This document shows positions 1 to 7,223 of a stretch of DNA of 7,940 nt, in pieces. Position 1 is the first letter of the stretch. Each line of letters opens with the position of its first letter. Position numbers and translations under genes: made by a program. The notes beneath the pieces were generated by a model. That model was not told where the DNA came from. It made no database searches and saw only the letters and a list, made by a program, of their open reading frames with translations. This DNA comes from Thermoplasmatales archaeon ex4484_36 (GTDB lineage: Archaea > Thermoplasmatota > Penumbrarchaeia > Penumbrarchaeales > EX4484-36). The DNA is taken from positions 1 to 7,940 of the forward strand of contig NJDV01000078.1 of NCBI GenBank assembly GCA_002254765.1, written 5' to 3'.

Positions 1-2659
1 CCTCGGTAAGCCTCCTTAAGGTCACCCTGTAGCGGTAGTGGTTCCAGGGTATGTGGTTCACCTGCGGAAGCAGGTTTATTAGAAGCCCTCCTGCAGGGAG
101 GGAGATGGGCATTATAACGTACGGTTCCCGGCAGAAGAAGATCCACCCAAGCTCCCCACTGGCCCCGTTTCCGGAATACACTGTACTGTTGGCCGGATTG
201 GAAAGGATCACGTTGAGGGGTGGGGAGGGTATGGGTTGTCTCACCCAGTATCCCGTCAGAAAGTTCATCTGGGGGGTGTATCCCTCAAGGGGTTCCACGG
301 TGAGAAGATACCTTGGGCCCTCACCTTTGGCGACGCTCAAGCTTGCGTTCCCGGAGAAAGTGGTGCCCAGGAAGACAGTGGAGAGCCTCAGCCTCACATA
401 GAGGTCCCTCACCTCCCCGGGCTCAAGCTCAAAGCTGGGGGAGGTGTAGGTTCCCAGGGTGGAGGCCACCCTCACGGTGAACGTGTTTGCTGCTAGGTGG
501 AAGGTGGCCCTGCCCTCCCAGTTGGTATAGTTCCATATTGCGGGTGCGGGGACAGCTACAGGAGAGCCCACCTCATGGGTTGATATCCAATCTGACATCA
601 CAAGGACCCTTGCCCCCTCCACCGGGGCCCCTCCACCCATCACATATACGTTTAATGTAGCGCTCTGGTTCTCGGGGAGATAATGGAGGGTGACGTCCTC
701 CACGGCGTCGTCCCCCCTCCAAGCGTAAACGCCTGAGCCGCCTCTCCTCCCCCACTCCCACCAATAGTTCATAAAGTGGTCCACAACGGAGCCTCCATCG
801 GACCAGTAATTGTCCCACTGGTGCCAGCCCCCCATGTAGAACTCGCTCCACACGTGGTCTTCACCGGTCAGGCAGACCCCTCTTGCAGGGATGAGGGATG
901 TTCTGGCTGCCGCCACCGTGAGGTCCTGGAGCTCACCGCAGTTCCCGTTGTGGGTGTGGTATATTCTCACTGGCTGGATGGGCCTCTCGTTGTCCCCGGA
1001 CTCCTGCTGGTTCAGCGGAAGGCTTTTCTCCACCCAGTTGGAGATGGCTTCAATAGCGTGGTCTCTGAAGCCGAAGGGCCTTGTGTTGTTCCTTCCGCTG
1101 CCATCTATTCCCCGGGGGGCGGTGTAGGGTATCCCGTCCCACGCCACCTCAACCTGAGAGAGCACCTCCTTTAGAAGGGGTGGGGAAAAATCCTTGGGGT
1201 AGCAGTGGTCGGGGCTGGGGTCCGGCGGATAGCTCTCATCAGCGTGATAGATCTGATAGACAAGCTGGGCATTTAAAGTGACTAGGCGGGAGATCTCCAG
1301 AGGGTCGTAGAGGAGGTTTTCTCTTGGGGTGTGTGCTATCACAAAGGCGATCTCATCTGCAATCCTCGCTGGCGAGTTGAGGATGGCCTCAACGTAGCAG
1401 AAGGCCTCCCTCTCCTCAAGATCCATAGGAAGAAGTCTTAAGGATCTGGGTGGGCGGCGGTAGTTCTGAACTGCTGGATCCAGGGGTACCTCTGAGGTAT
1501 CCCAGAAGGTAGAGGTCTCAGTTCTGACGGTGGTGTGGTAGTAATATCGGAGGCGGCCGTCCCCGCAGGCTAGAAGGAGGTCTCCCCACTGGTCCCCGCT
1601 CAGGTCCATGTAGAGAGGCGTGATGGGGCCCGGGGGCCGAAAGCCCCTCTGAAAGACGGGCTCCTCATCCTCCATGCGGTCGAAGGTTATACTGAAGAGG
1701 TCTCCCCGGGTGGAGCCAAGGTAGAATTTGACCTCCCCGGCGCCGTCCCCGACTATAAGATCCGGCACACTGTCAAGGTTATAATATGTCACACAGGGTG
1801 AGGTTGCGTTGACTCCGTACTTCCCCAGCGGCCTTGTGGTGTACTGGACCTCAACATTCCCGGACTGTACGTATGCCCTCACAGCCAGAACGTAGAGGTT
1901 CCCGGTGAGTTCGCCCACAATGAAGAGCTGCGCCTCCCCTCCCAGAGGTTCCAGATACTGAGTTCCCAGATAGGATATTGAGACCCTTCGTAAGGCGCGC
2001 TGGGTCGGAGTGTTTATGATCTGGGTCGTCCCGATCCAGAGTCCGGGTACCTCCTCGGACAGATTCAGTTCAAAAAGGACACCTTGATCGACGCCCGCTA
2101 TCAGGTCCAGATCACCGTCCATGTCCAGATCCAGGATGTATGGGTCAAACCACTCAGGATTGTTGAACATAACAGGGGTGGGGGGGAGGGTTTCCACGAA
2201 GCGTGGCGGGGAGACTCCACCCACATTGAGATAAGCCCTGTAGCCTCCTTGGCCGCCTATTAGGAGGTCTTCCCTTCCGTCGGAGTTCAGATCCTGGCTC
2301 TCAACGGAGAGGGGGGAGGGGAAGCTCTCCTCCGATAGAAGCTCATAGAGGGAGTTGAAGGTATCCTTGCGGAGCCAACCGGGGAGCCTCTCCAGCGCCT
2401 CCCTCAGCTTCCCCGGGGCCATAGTGAGGTCCACTGGGGTGGGGCTCAGGAGCTCTGCCCCCTCCTCCGTGAGCTTGATCCTCACAGCTGTGGTCCCTGA
2501 AGCCTCCACAACTCTATCCATCACTGTATAAGAGGAGACCTCCAGAGGGACTCCTTCAAGGCCTCCCGCCTCATGGGGCGTCCTCTGGACGCCCTCAAGA
2601 ATGGGAGGTAGGAGGAGAAGAAGAACTGTTGCAACCATTGCAAGGCGGCGGCGCGACAT
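1..2659 (-). CDS. Secreted FG-GAP repeat / transglutaminase-like protein, 3' end outside window
   Basis: One open frame runs from ATG at 2659-2657 to the window edge: 886 residues and no stop. The N-terminus (MSRRR, then a hydrophobic run rich in Leu to about residue 21) is a signal peptide or anchor, so the protein is probably extracellular. Calcium-binding FG-GAP/VCBS-type loops (D-x-D/N-x-DG-x-x-D) start at D123 and D177. Looser copies start at N294 and D352, suggesting a beta-propeller over roughly residues 110-400. Residues about 545-640 form a transglutaminase-like core with NGNCGE (Cys574), EDHVW (His602) and QWDN (Asp616), spaced as in that family. This suggests a thiol hydrolase or crosslinking activity on proteins or peptides. 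Residues about 667-735 resemble a CarboxypepD-regulatory/Ig-like domain, and the rest looks like beta sandwich. The start is supported by GGTGATC (2662-2668 region), 4 nt upstream. The substrate is unknown. The domain calls are from motif recognition. Confidence 0.88.
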   Translation of the reverse strand, partial: MSRRRLAMVATVLLLLLPPILEGVQRTPHEAGGLEGVPLEVSSYTVMDRVVEASGTTAVRIKLTEEGAELLSPTPVDLTMAPGKLREALERLPGWLRKDTFNSLYELLSEESFPSPLSVESQDLNSDGREDLLIGGQGGYRAYLNVGGVSPPRFVETLPPTPVMFNNPEWFDPYILDLDMDGDLDLIAGVDQGVLFELNLSEEVPGLWIGTTQIINTPTQRALRRVSISYLGTQYLEPLGGEAQLFIVGELTGNLYVLAVRAYVQSGNVEVQYTTRPLGKYGVNATSPCVTYYNLDSVPDLIVGDGAGEVKFYLGSTRGDLFSITFDRMEDEEPVFQRGFRPPGPITPLYMDLSGDQWGDLLLACGDGRLRYYYHTTVRTETSTFWDTSEVPLDPAVQNYRRPPRSLRLLPMDLEEREAFCYVEAILNSPARIADEIAFVIAHTPRENLLYDPLEISRLVTLNAQLVYQIYHADESYPPDPSPDHCYPKDFSPPLLKEVLSQVEVAWDGIPYTAPRGIDGSGRNNTRPFGFRDHAIEAISNWVEKSLPLNQQESGDNERPIQPVRIYHTHNGNCGELQDLTVAAARTSLIPARGVCLTGEDHVWSEFYMGGWHQWDNYWSDGGSVVDHFMNYWWEWGRRGGSGVYAWRGDDAVEDVTLHYLPENQSATLNVYVMGGGAPVEGARVLVMSDWISTHEVGSPVAVPAPAIWNYTNWEGRATFHLAANTFTVRVASTLGTYTSPSFELEPGEVRDLYVRLRLSTVFLGTTFSGNASLSVAKGEGPRYLLTVEPLEGYTPQMNFLTGYWVRQPIPSPPLNVILSNPANSTVYSGNGASGELGWIFFCREPYVIMPISLPAGGLLINLLPQVNHIPWNHYRYRVTLRRLTE

Positions 2660-2669
2660 CTGATCACCC
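2660..2669 (-). promoter_or_regulatory. Ribosome-binding site of the transglutaminase-like gene
   Basis: Read on the minus strand, GGGTGATCAG directly precedes ATG 2659. GGTGATC is an exact match to the archaeal anti-Shine-Dalgarno complement GGAGGTGATC. This fixes the start over the internal ATG seven codons later. Confidence 0.6.
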
Positions 2670-2721
2670 ACACTTACAGACATGACAGATGATACTCACT
2701 GCAAATAATTTTTCGGAAGAA

Positions 2722-2729
2722 TTTATATC
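2722..2729 (+). promoter_or_regulatory. TATA box for the tldD-pmbA operon
   Basis: TTTATATC lies in an AT-rich stretch inside an otherwise GC-rich window. An archaeal start about 25 bp downstream would fall near 2750. That leaves a leader of roughly 30 nt before the TTG start at 2779, with its ribosome-binding site inside the leader. The position also argues against the in-frame ATG at 2689, which lies upstream of this box. Inferred from sequence only. Confidence 0.5.
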
Positions 2730-2763
2730 TGAAATCATTTTTACGCTTTTCACATTACCAACG

Positions 2764-2774
2764 GGAGGAGGGAG
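2764..2774 (+). promoter_or_regulatory. Ribosome-binding site selecting a TTG start for tldD
   Basis: GGAGGAGGGAG ends 4 nt before TTG 2779, while the in-frame ATG at 2689 has no comparable site. Starting at TTG gives a protein that begins with the EDKLRRVAEKF helix expected at the N-terminus of TldD proteins. It drops 30 residues of AT-rich, family-unlike sequence. Confidence 0.55.
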
Positions 2775-2778
2775 CGAT

Positions 2779-3474
2779 TTGGAAGACAAACTCCGAAGGG
2801 TTGCCGAGAAGTTTGACGTTGAGTTCTGGGATTTTCGGATCAACAGGGCCGAGACCACGAACGTTGAAGTGCGCATGGGAGAGGTCAAGAAGGTCCTCTC
2901 CGGCGTTGAGGAGACCTTCTCTGTGAGGGTCATCTCCCGGGGGGCCTGGGGTTTCTTCGCAGGAGCCCAGCCCACCAAAGAGGTCCTCAAAGAGGCCTTT
3001 CGAACAGCGGTGAGGCTAGCTGAGAGCAGCTCCGTGCACCTGAAGAGAAGGGTGAATCTTGCTGAGGTCCGCTGGGAGAGGGCCTACATTGTCTACCGAC
3101 CTAAAGTGGACCCCAGAGACGTTGATATTGAGGAGAAAATAGACATAGTAAAGAGAATGAACACCGCCATAGTAGAGGGCGGACTGATAAGGAACGTCTC
3201 CACCTCCTACAGCGACGGGTGGATGAGAACGGAGATCGTAAACTCTGAAGGGACTGAAGTCGTACAGGAGATCCCCCGGGTTCTTCTGCAGGCGAACATA
3301 ACCGCTGGAGACGGGGGCAGGCTGATGGGCTATCGCACCCGTATAGGAAGCACCAGGGGCTTCGAGACCTTCAGGGAGAGGGATCCTGAGAGCGCTGGAA
3401 GGGAAGCCGCTGAGATAGCAAGAAGACTGCTTAAGGCCGGACCTGCACCTTCCGGGGAGCTCCCCGTAGTGTGA
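2779..3474 (+). CDS. tldD: TldD metalloprotease, N-terminal fragment (frameshifted gene)
   Basis: This is the first part of a TldD (PmbA/TldD family, U62) protein, the zinc-bearing subunit of the TldD/TldE heterodimer. In bacteria that complex trims unfolded or modified peptides such as microcin B17 precursor and CcdA. From TTG 2779 the fragment has 231 codons. It shows the family N-domain: EDKLRRVAEKFDVEF, VEVRMGEVKKV, GAWGFFAG, then NSEGTEV and the linker APSGELPVV just before the catalytic motif. The frame then hits TGA at 3472-3474. TldD proteins continue from LPVV into a GP..xGVxxHEAxGH segment that carries two zinc ligands. That segment is absent here, and family sequence resumes in another frame at 3473. 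The fragment alone would be inactive. An ATG 90 bp upstream (2689) is a possible but less likely start. Codon use matches the neighbours, so any decay would be recent. Confidence 0.85.
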   Translation: MEDKLRRVAEKFDVEFWDFRINRAETTNVEVRMGEVKKVLSGVEETFSVRVISRGAWGFFAGAQPTKEVLKEAFRTAVRLAESSSVHLKRRVNLAEVRWERAYIVYRPKVDPRDVDIEEKIDIVKRMNTAIVEGGLIRNVSTSYSDGWMRTEIVNSEGTEVVQEIPRVLLQANITAGDGGRLMGYRTRIGSTRGFETFRERDPESAGREAAEIARRLLKAGPAPSGELPVV

Positions 3475-4087
3475 GGGAGAGTCGGTCCTTGAGGGAAGAC
3501 TGGGAGAGATGCTGGGAAGCGAGATAGTGACTATAATAGACGACCCCTCGATCCCCGGGGCCTTCGGAAGCTTCACCTTTGACGATGAGGGTGTAAGGGG
3601 CAGGAGAAAGGCTCTGATAGAGAAGGGGATTCTGAGGGAGTTTATACACACCCGGGAGACCGCTGGTATGATGGGTATGGAGCCCAACGGAGGCGCAAGG
3701 GCCGAATCGGGTCATGTAAAGCCCCTTGTCAGGATGAGCAACACGATACTCCTGGGGGGAGAGCACACCTTTGAGGAGCTCATAGAGGACATAAAGCTGG
3801 GGATCTATGCTAAGGGGACCCGGGGAGGACAGGTGGATCCCGCCAGAGGCACCTTCCAATTCAATGCTCAGGAGGCATACCTTGTGGAAAAGGGAGAGAT
3901 TACAAAGCCGCTGAAGGACGTCTCCCTCTCTGGGTCTATCCTTGAGACATTAAAACTGATAGACGCTCTTGAGAAGGAGAGCCGCCTGGGAAGTCCGGGT
4001 TTCTGCGGGAAAGGCCAGTTGGTTCCCGTGGGAGACGGTGGCCCGCATATGAGGATAAAAAAGATTTACGTGGGAGGTGAGGGCTGA
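3473..4087 (+). CDS. tldD: TldD metalloprotease, C-terminal fragment (frameshifted gene)
   Basis: This is the remainder of the same tldD, in a different frame from the upstream fragment. Open sequence starts with EGESVLEGRLGEMLGSE and passes through the family blocks TIIDDPSIPGAFGSFTFDDEG, ETAGMMGMEPNGGARAE, GGQVDPARGTFQF, EAYLVEKGEITKPLK and GFCGKGQLVPVGDG. It ends in IYVGGEG and TGA. The Cys of GFCGKG corresponds to the third zinc ligand of TldD and is kept, while the two His ligands fall in the missing block upstream. By comparison with E. coli TldD, about 24 residues (roughly 70 nt) are missing at the junction near 3470-3473. The first ATG in this frame is 3509, but I see no case for a genuine separate start there. 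The stop overlaps the next start (TGATG, 4085-4089), so this was built as a tldD-pmbA operon with coupled translation. Confidence 0.85.
   Translation, partial: EGESVLEGRLGEMLGSEIVTIIDDPSIPGAFGSFTFDDEGVRGRRKALIEKGILREFIHTRETAGMMGMEPNGGARAESGHVKPLVRMSNTILLGGEHTFEELIEDIKLGIYAKGTRGGQVDPARGTFQFNAQEAYLVEKGEITKPLKDVSLSGSILETLKLIDALEKESRLGSPGFCGKGQLVPVGDGGPHMRIKKIYVGGEG
4073..4080 (+). promoter_or_regulatory. Ribosome-binding site of pmbA inside tldD
   Basis: GGAGGTGA within the last codons of tldD lies 6 nt before ATG 4087. That spacing favours 4087 over the second ATG at 4093. It indicates translational coupling through the TGATG overlap. Confidence 0.6.
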
Positions 4088-4335
4088 TGACCATGAAGGA
4101 GAGGGGAGAGGAGCTCGTGTCACTGTGCGAATCCATTGTGGAGATGTGCAGGAGCAGAGGGGCCGATGGTGCAGAGGTCTTCGCCATGCGGGAGAGGATG
4201 GCGGGGATTCAGCTGGAGAGGGACAGCATGAAGTTCACCAGCGTGACTGAGACCTTCGGAATAGCCCTTCGGGTTTTGAAGGGGGGCAGGATGGGATTCA
4301 TCGCTACCCTTGAGATGCGCGAGGGCTTGAGATAG
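4087..4335 (+). CDS. pmbA: PmbA/TldE homologue, N-terminal fragment (frameshifted gene)
   Basis: This is the start of the partner subunit of TldD (PmbA/TldE), which in the characterised heterodimer lacks the zinc site and shapes the peptide channel. The fragment has 82 codons: an N-terminal helix (MTMKERGEELVSLCESIVE), RGADGAEVFAMRERM, QLERDSMKFTSVTETFGIALRVLKGGRMGFIAT, then TAG at 4333. These match the first strand-helix repeat of the family. Full-length relatives have about 50 further residues here (a helix plus a loop) before the next conserved block. In this window GFIAT is followed almost at once by that block in another frame, opening at 4314. Both a length loss (about 48 residues against E. 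coli PmbA) and a frame change are therefore present. Confidence 0.8.
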   Translation: MTMKERGEELVSLCESIVEMCRSRGADGAEVFAMRERMAGIQLERDSMKFTSVTETFGIALRVLKGGRMGFIATLEMREGLR

Positions 4336-5345
4336 CAGAGGAGGTTATATCCTCCGCAAAGGAGGTAAGCGAGAAGGTTACTGTAGCCTCAGGGGGACTC
4401 TACTGGGGGGAGGATCTAATAGCCATCTCCACCACGGAGGGACTCTCCAGGCATGAGGTGTCAACAAGGCTGGGTGTTTATCTCTCCGCCACATATCCCT
4501 ATGGCAGTGGCCTTATCTCCCCCGGATATGACACTCAGGTGGTGCGTTTCCTGCCAGCAGATGTGAGCGGTGTTGGCCGCAGGGCAGCCGAGTACGCAGT
4601 GGCCGGGGCGAACCCGAAACCTTTGGAGAGGGTTCCCAAGAAGGTGATCTTCCGCCAGGAGGCTATAGGGTCCCTCTTTGAGTTCCTCCTTGCCCCCTCT
4701 CTCTACGGCGATAAGGCCTTTAAAGGGGATTCTTTCTACTCCCCTGCTGGGGGGGTGAACCTCGGGGACCAGATCATGGGCGAGACCATCAGCATATATG
4801 AGGACCCTCTTGCGAGGGAAGGTGTCAACTCCTCCACCATGGACGATGAGGGAGTACCCTCCGGCAGAACCCCCCTTGTGAAGGCGGGAGTACTTGAGGG
4901 CTACCTCTATACACTCTCCTCCGCTGCGGAGGCCGGGGCTGAACCCACCTCTTCAGCTATGAGGGCTGAGAGGATGTCCACCACTAGAAACTACCACCAC
5001 CCGCCCACCACCATAGCCCGCAGGCTCTACATAGACAGCAAAGACCGGGTGGATGACCCCCTTAAGGAGGCCGGCGAGGCCATATACGTACACTACATCC
5101 TGGGGGCCCATACTTCAAATGCCTCCTCAGGGGACTTTTCCGTCTCCTCGTCAAACCTCCTTTACGTGAAGGACGGTGAAGTAAAATATCCGGTTAAGCC
5201 CCTTATGCTGGCGGGCAACATGAAGGAGCTCATGAAGAACATATGCTGTCTTGGAGGTAAAAGGAAGGAAGTCCCAGGAAGTCTTACGGCCGTAGGCCTA
5301 TCAACACCTGAGTTTGTAGTTGAAGGTGTGAGGATCATCACCTGA
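4314..5345 (+). CDS. pmbA: PmbA/TldE homologue, main C-terminal fragment (frameshifted gene)
   Basis: This is the larger part of the pmbA/tldE gene, open from 4314 in the frame that includes LEIAEEVISSAKE, GLYWGEDLIAISTTEG and SRHEVSTRLGVYLSAT. The first possible initiator is GTG 4458, which sits inside conserved sequence and is unlikely to be real. Later family blocks are clear: KKVIFRQEAIGSLFEFLLAP, FYSPAGGVNLGDQI, DDEGVPSGRTPLVKAGVLEG, GDFSVSSSNLLYVKDGEVKYP, LAGNMKELMKNI and the C-terminal PEFVVEGVRII. No HExxxH motif occurs, as expected for this subunit. The fragment ends with TGA at 5343-5345, one base from the stop of the convergent ATPase gene. The fold core may be intact, but with its N-domain out of frame the product is probably not made or not functional. 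Confidence 0.85.
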   Translation, partial: DARGLEIAEEVISSAKEVSEKVTVASGGLYWGEDLIAISTTEGLSRHEVSTRLGVYLSATYPYGSGLISPGYDTQVVRFLPADVSGVGRRAAEYAVAGANPKPLERVPKKVIFRQEAIGSLFEFLLAPSLYGDKAFKGDSFYSPAGGVNLGDQIMGETISIYEDPLAREGVNSSTMDDEGVPSGRTPLVKAGVLEGYLYTLSSAAEAGAEPTSSAMRAERMSTTRNYHHPPTTIARRLYIDSKDRVDDPLKEAGEAIYVHYILGAHTSNASSGDFSVSSSNLLYVKDGEVKYPVKPLMLAGNMKELMKNICCLGGKRKEVPGSLTAVGLSTPEFVVEGVRIIT

Positions 5346-5346
5346 A

Positions 5347-7095
5347 TCATCCGGGTTCAATGTATTTCAGATCCGGCCTTTTTGCCCTGAGCTCGGGCAG
5401 TTCTTTGTACACTCTACTCCAGAGCCCTTCGGGGTCGCGGTAGTATTCGTTCACCACCTGCGCCACCTGATGGTAGTCCGTATATCCTTTGTAGGCCATC
5501 CACCTCAAGACCTCCGCCCTCCTCTTCACCTCACCTAAAATCTCAACGGTGGTCATGTTCTCTATGTCCATGATCTTCTCATAGAGCCTGCTGTGTCCTG
5601 AGAACCTGAAATCGTCCTTTGCGGGGTTCCAGCGGTAGACAACGTTGGAGACGATCTCATTGGTGACGGGCTCTATCCCGATGATTTCGGTGAGCTCCTT
5701 TATCCTTCTTGTGCGGCGGTTCCTCACTCGGACCTGCGCCTGCAGAACGATTAAATTAAGCCCCAGGATGAGGATACGAGGGATGTTTATGGGGGGGTTC
5801 TCAAGGCGGTGGACGATGGAAGCAACGGAATCGGCGTGTATGGTGGCATAGCAGACCTGACCGGTGGCCATGGCCTGGAAGACCGCCATGGTTTCCCTCC
5901 CCCTCACCTCACCTACTATCATGTACTCTGGCCTCTGCCTCAAGGCGGCCACCAGAAGGGTGTACATGTCAATGCTTGTCCCGACCTGGTCACCCTTCCT
6001 CTCCCTTGTGAGCCCTGCTATCCAGTTCTCGTGTGGGAGCTGTATCTCCCTTGTGTCCTCAATGGTTATAACCTTTGAAGAGGGGGGTATGAAGTGGGAT
6101 ATGGCATTCATTGTGGTGGTCTTCCCTGAGGCAGTTCCGCCGGAGATCATGATGGAATCGCCGTACTGAACGGCAAGCCACAGGTGTGCTGCCATCTCCG
6201 GAGAGAGGGTCTTGAACAGGATCAGGTTCACTATGGTCAAGGGGTCCTCGCGGAACTTCCTTATGGTGAATGAGGATCCCCTGGTGGTTATCTCGCTACC
6301 GTAAGTGGCGTTGAGACGGGAGCCGTCGGGGAGGGTGGCATCTAGGATGGGGTTGGCCAGGGATATGGACTTCCCCGACCTCTGGGCCAGGTTGAGTACG
6401 AAATTGTCCAGATCTTCTTCCTCTGTGAACCTGAGGTTCGTCCTTACGTTCTTGTATTTCCTGTGAAAGACATATATGGGTATGTCCACACCGTCACAGG
6501 AGATGTCCTCAAGCTGCTTATCGTCCATAAGAATCTGGATCTTGCCGAACCCGAGAAGCTCGTTTCTGAGATGGTAGAAGATCTTCTCAAAGCTTATCTT
6601 CTCTATCTTTATCTGCGCTTCATCTAAGAACTCCTTCATCTTCTCCCGAATGATCTCCTCGCTCTTTACGACATCCTCCTCCCTGTCTATCTCCACCCTG
6701 TCTATGAAGCTCTCGTAGAGGAAGGAGAGTATCTTCTTCTCCCGGGGGTTGAGAGGGGGTTCTATGACCTCGTAGAAGTACTCTTTCGTCTTACGGTTGC
6801 GAAGAATTCTCACGTAGGAGTACCCCCACCGGATGGGGGTGAGGGGTTCTACTACCTCCCAGATGTTGTCATCCACAGGAGGTGGGGTTACTATTCTCAG
6901 GCCTTTTAGGCGCTTCTTGCTTATCTCATAGAGGCGCTGGTGCTCTTTTATCTCCTCCTTGAGCTCACCTAGGGCCTCTGGTTTTGGCACCCTAACCGGC
7001 CGACCCATACTTCTGAATGGGTTTATGAAAAGAAGAGATGGCCTCTTCCTCTGCGTCACGTTGCTCTGATTTTCACTTTCCTTTTCAGTGGACAT
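5347..7095 (-). CDS. Archaeal type II/IV secretion-family ATPase (GspE/VirB11/FlaI-like)
   Basis: A complete 582-residue hexameric motor ATPase of the family that drives assembly of archaeal type IV pili, archaella or related export machines at the inner face of the membrane. A basic N-terminus (NPFRSMGRPVRVP) and a helical stretch (about 44-65) precede the N-domain. The motor domain shows Walker A GGTASGKT (319-326), an Asp box ITIEDTREI (343-351), the Walker B region MIVGEVRGRE (392-401) and a His box YATIHADS (416-423). All key residues are kept. The start at ATG 7095 has GGTGAG 3 nt upstream. The length fits FlaI-type ATPases. No prepilin, archaellin or FlaJ/TadC-like membrane protein lies next to it: the downstream neighbour is convergent and the upstream one divergent, so it seems to be transcribed alone. 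The sequence does not tell which filament it serves, so no symbol is given. Confidence 0.93.
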   Translation of the reverse strand: MSTEKESENQSNVTQRKRPSLLFINPFRSMGRPVRVPKPEALGELKEEIKEHQRLYEISKKRLKGLRIVTPPPVDDNIWEVVEPLTPIRWGYSYVRILRNRKTKEYFYEVIEPPLNPREKKILSFLYESFIDRVEIDREEDVVKSEEIIREKMKEFLDEAQIKIEKISFEKIFYHLRNELLGFGKIQILMDDKQLEDISCDGVDIPIYVFHRKYKNVRTNLRFTEEEDLDNFVLNLAQRSGKSISLANPILDATLPDGSRLNATYGSEITTRGSSFTIRKFREDPLTIVNLILFKTLSPEMAAHLWLAVQYGDSIMISGGTASGKTTTMNAISHFIPPSSKVITIEDTREIQLPHENWIAGLTRERKGDQVGTSIDMYTLLVAALRQRPEYMIVGEVRGRETMAVFQAMATGQVCYATIHADSVASIVHRLENPPINIPRILILGLNLIVLQAQVRVRNRRTRRIKELTEIIGIEPVTNEIVSNVVYRWNPAKDDFRFSGHSRLYEKIMDIENMTTVEILGEVKRRAEVLRWMAYKGYTDYHQVAQVVNEYYRDPEGLWSRVYKELPELRAKRPDLKYIEPG

Positions 7096-7098
7096 CTT

Positions 7099-7104
7099 CT
7101 CACC
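7099..7104 (-). promoter_or_regulatory. Ribosome-binding site of the ATPase gene
   Basis: GGTGAG on the minus strand is 3 nt before ATG 7095. This supports that start over the internal Met30. Confidence 0.5.
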
Positions 7105-7130
7105 GGGTTAAAGGTATTATTATCCCACCT

Positions 7131-7139
7131 GATATTAAA
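7131..7139 (-). promoter_or_regulatory. TATA box for the ATPase gene
   Basis: TTTAATATC on the minus strand is centred about 40 bp before the ATG at 7095. A start site about 25 bp downstream would give a leader of roughly 15 nt that holds the GGTGAG site. Inferred. Confidence 0.45.
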
Positions 7140-7190
7140 CCTTACCCTCAAAATCCCTGCGCAGACCCAAAAATACTTCTGTGCTCAAAA

Positions 7191-7198
7191 AGTATATC
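7191..7198 (+). promoter_or_regulatory. TATA box for the C25 peptidase gene
   Basis: AGTATATC, following an A-rich run, is centred about 29 bp before ATG 7224. No ribosome-binding motif precedes that ATG, so the predicted transcript would be leaderless or nearly so, which is common in archaea. Short inverted repeats surround the box (GTGCTC 7181-7186 with GAGCAC 7206-7211). Confidence 0.45.
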
Positions 7199-7223
7199 TA
7201 ATAGAGAGCACTTTTTAAGCCCG

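Noticed and set aside
51..1281. Several plus-strand frames of 60-130 codons
   Set aside because: All are antisense to the continuous transglutaminase-like frame, whose domains and triad are convincing.
2689..2778. Upstream ATG start for tldD giving 30 extra residues
   Set aside because: It lies before the likely TATA box, lacks a ribosome-binding site, and the added residues are AT-rich and not family-like. TTG 2779 has a strong site.
3016..3859. Long open frames on the minus strand (3016-3687 and 3431-3859) opposite tldD
   Set aside because: They lie antisense to clear TldD coding sequence, have low-complexity Ser/Pro-rich products with no family resemblance, and no ribosome-binding site. 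They are shadows of the real frame.
3466..4335. Programmed frameshifting or introns as an explanation for the split tldD and pmbA
   Set aside because: Conserved sequence is missing, not interrupted, at both sites. A ribosomal shift or splicing could not restore the absent HExxxH block, and no slippery run is present.
2660..5345. RiPP (ribosomal peptide) cluster processed by TldD/TldE
   Set aside because: I found no small precursor-like frame with its own ribosome-binding site and no modification enzyme nearby. The tldD-pmbA pair alone does not indicate such a cluster.
7038..7223. Upstream start for the C25 peptidase
   Set aside because: It would overlap the divergent ATPase gene and its promoter, and would bury a clear signal peptide 62 residues into the protein.
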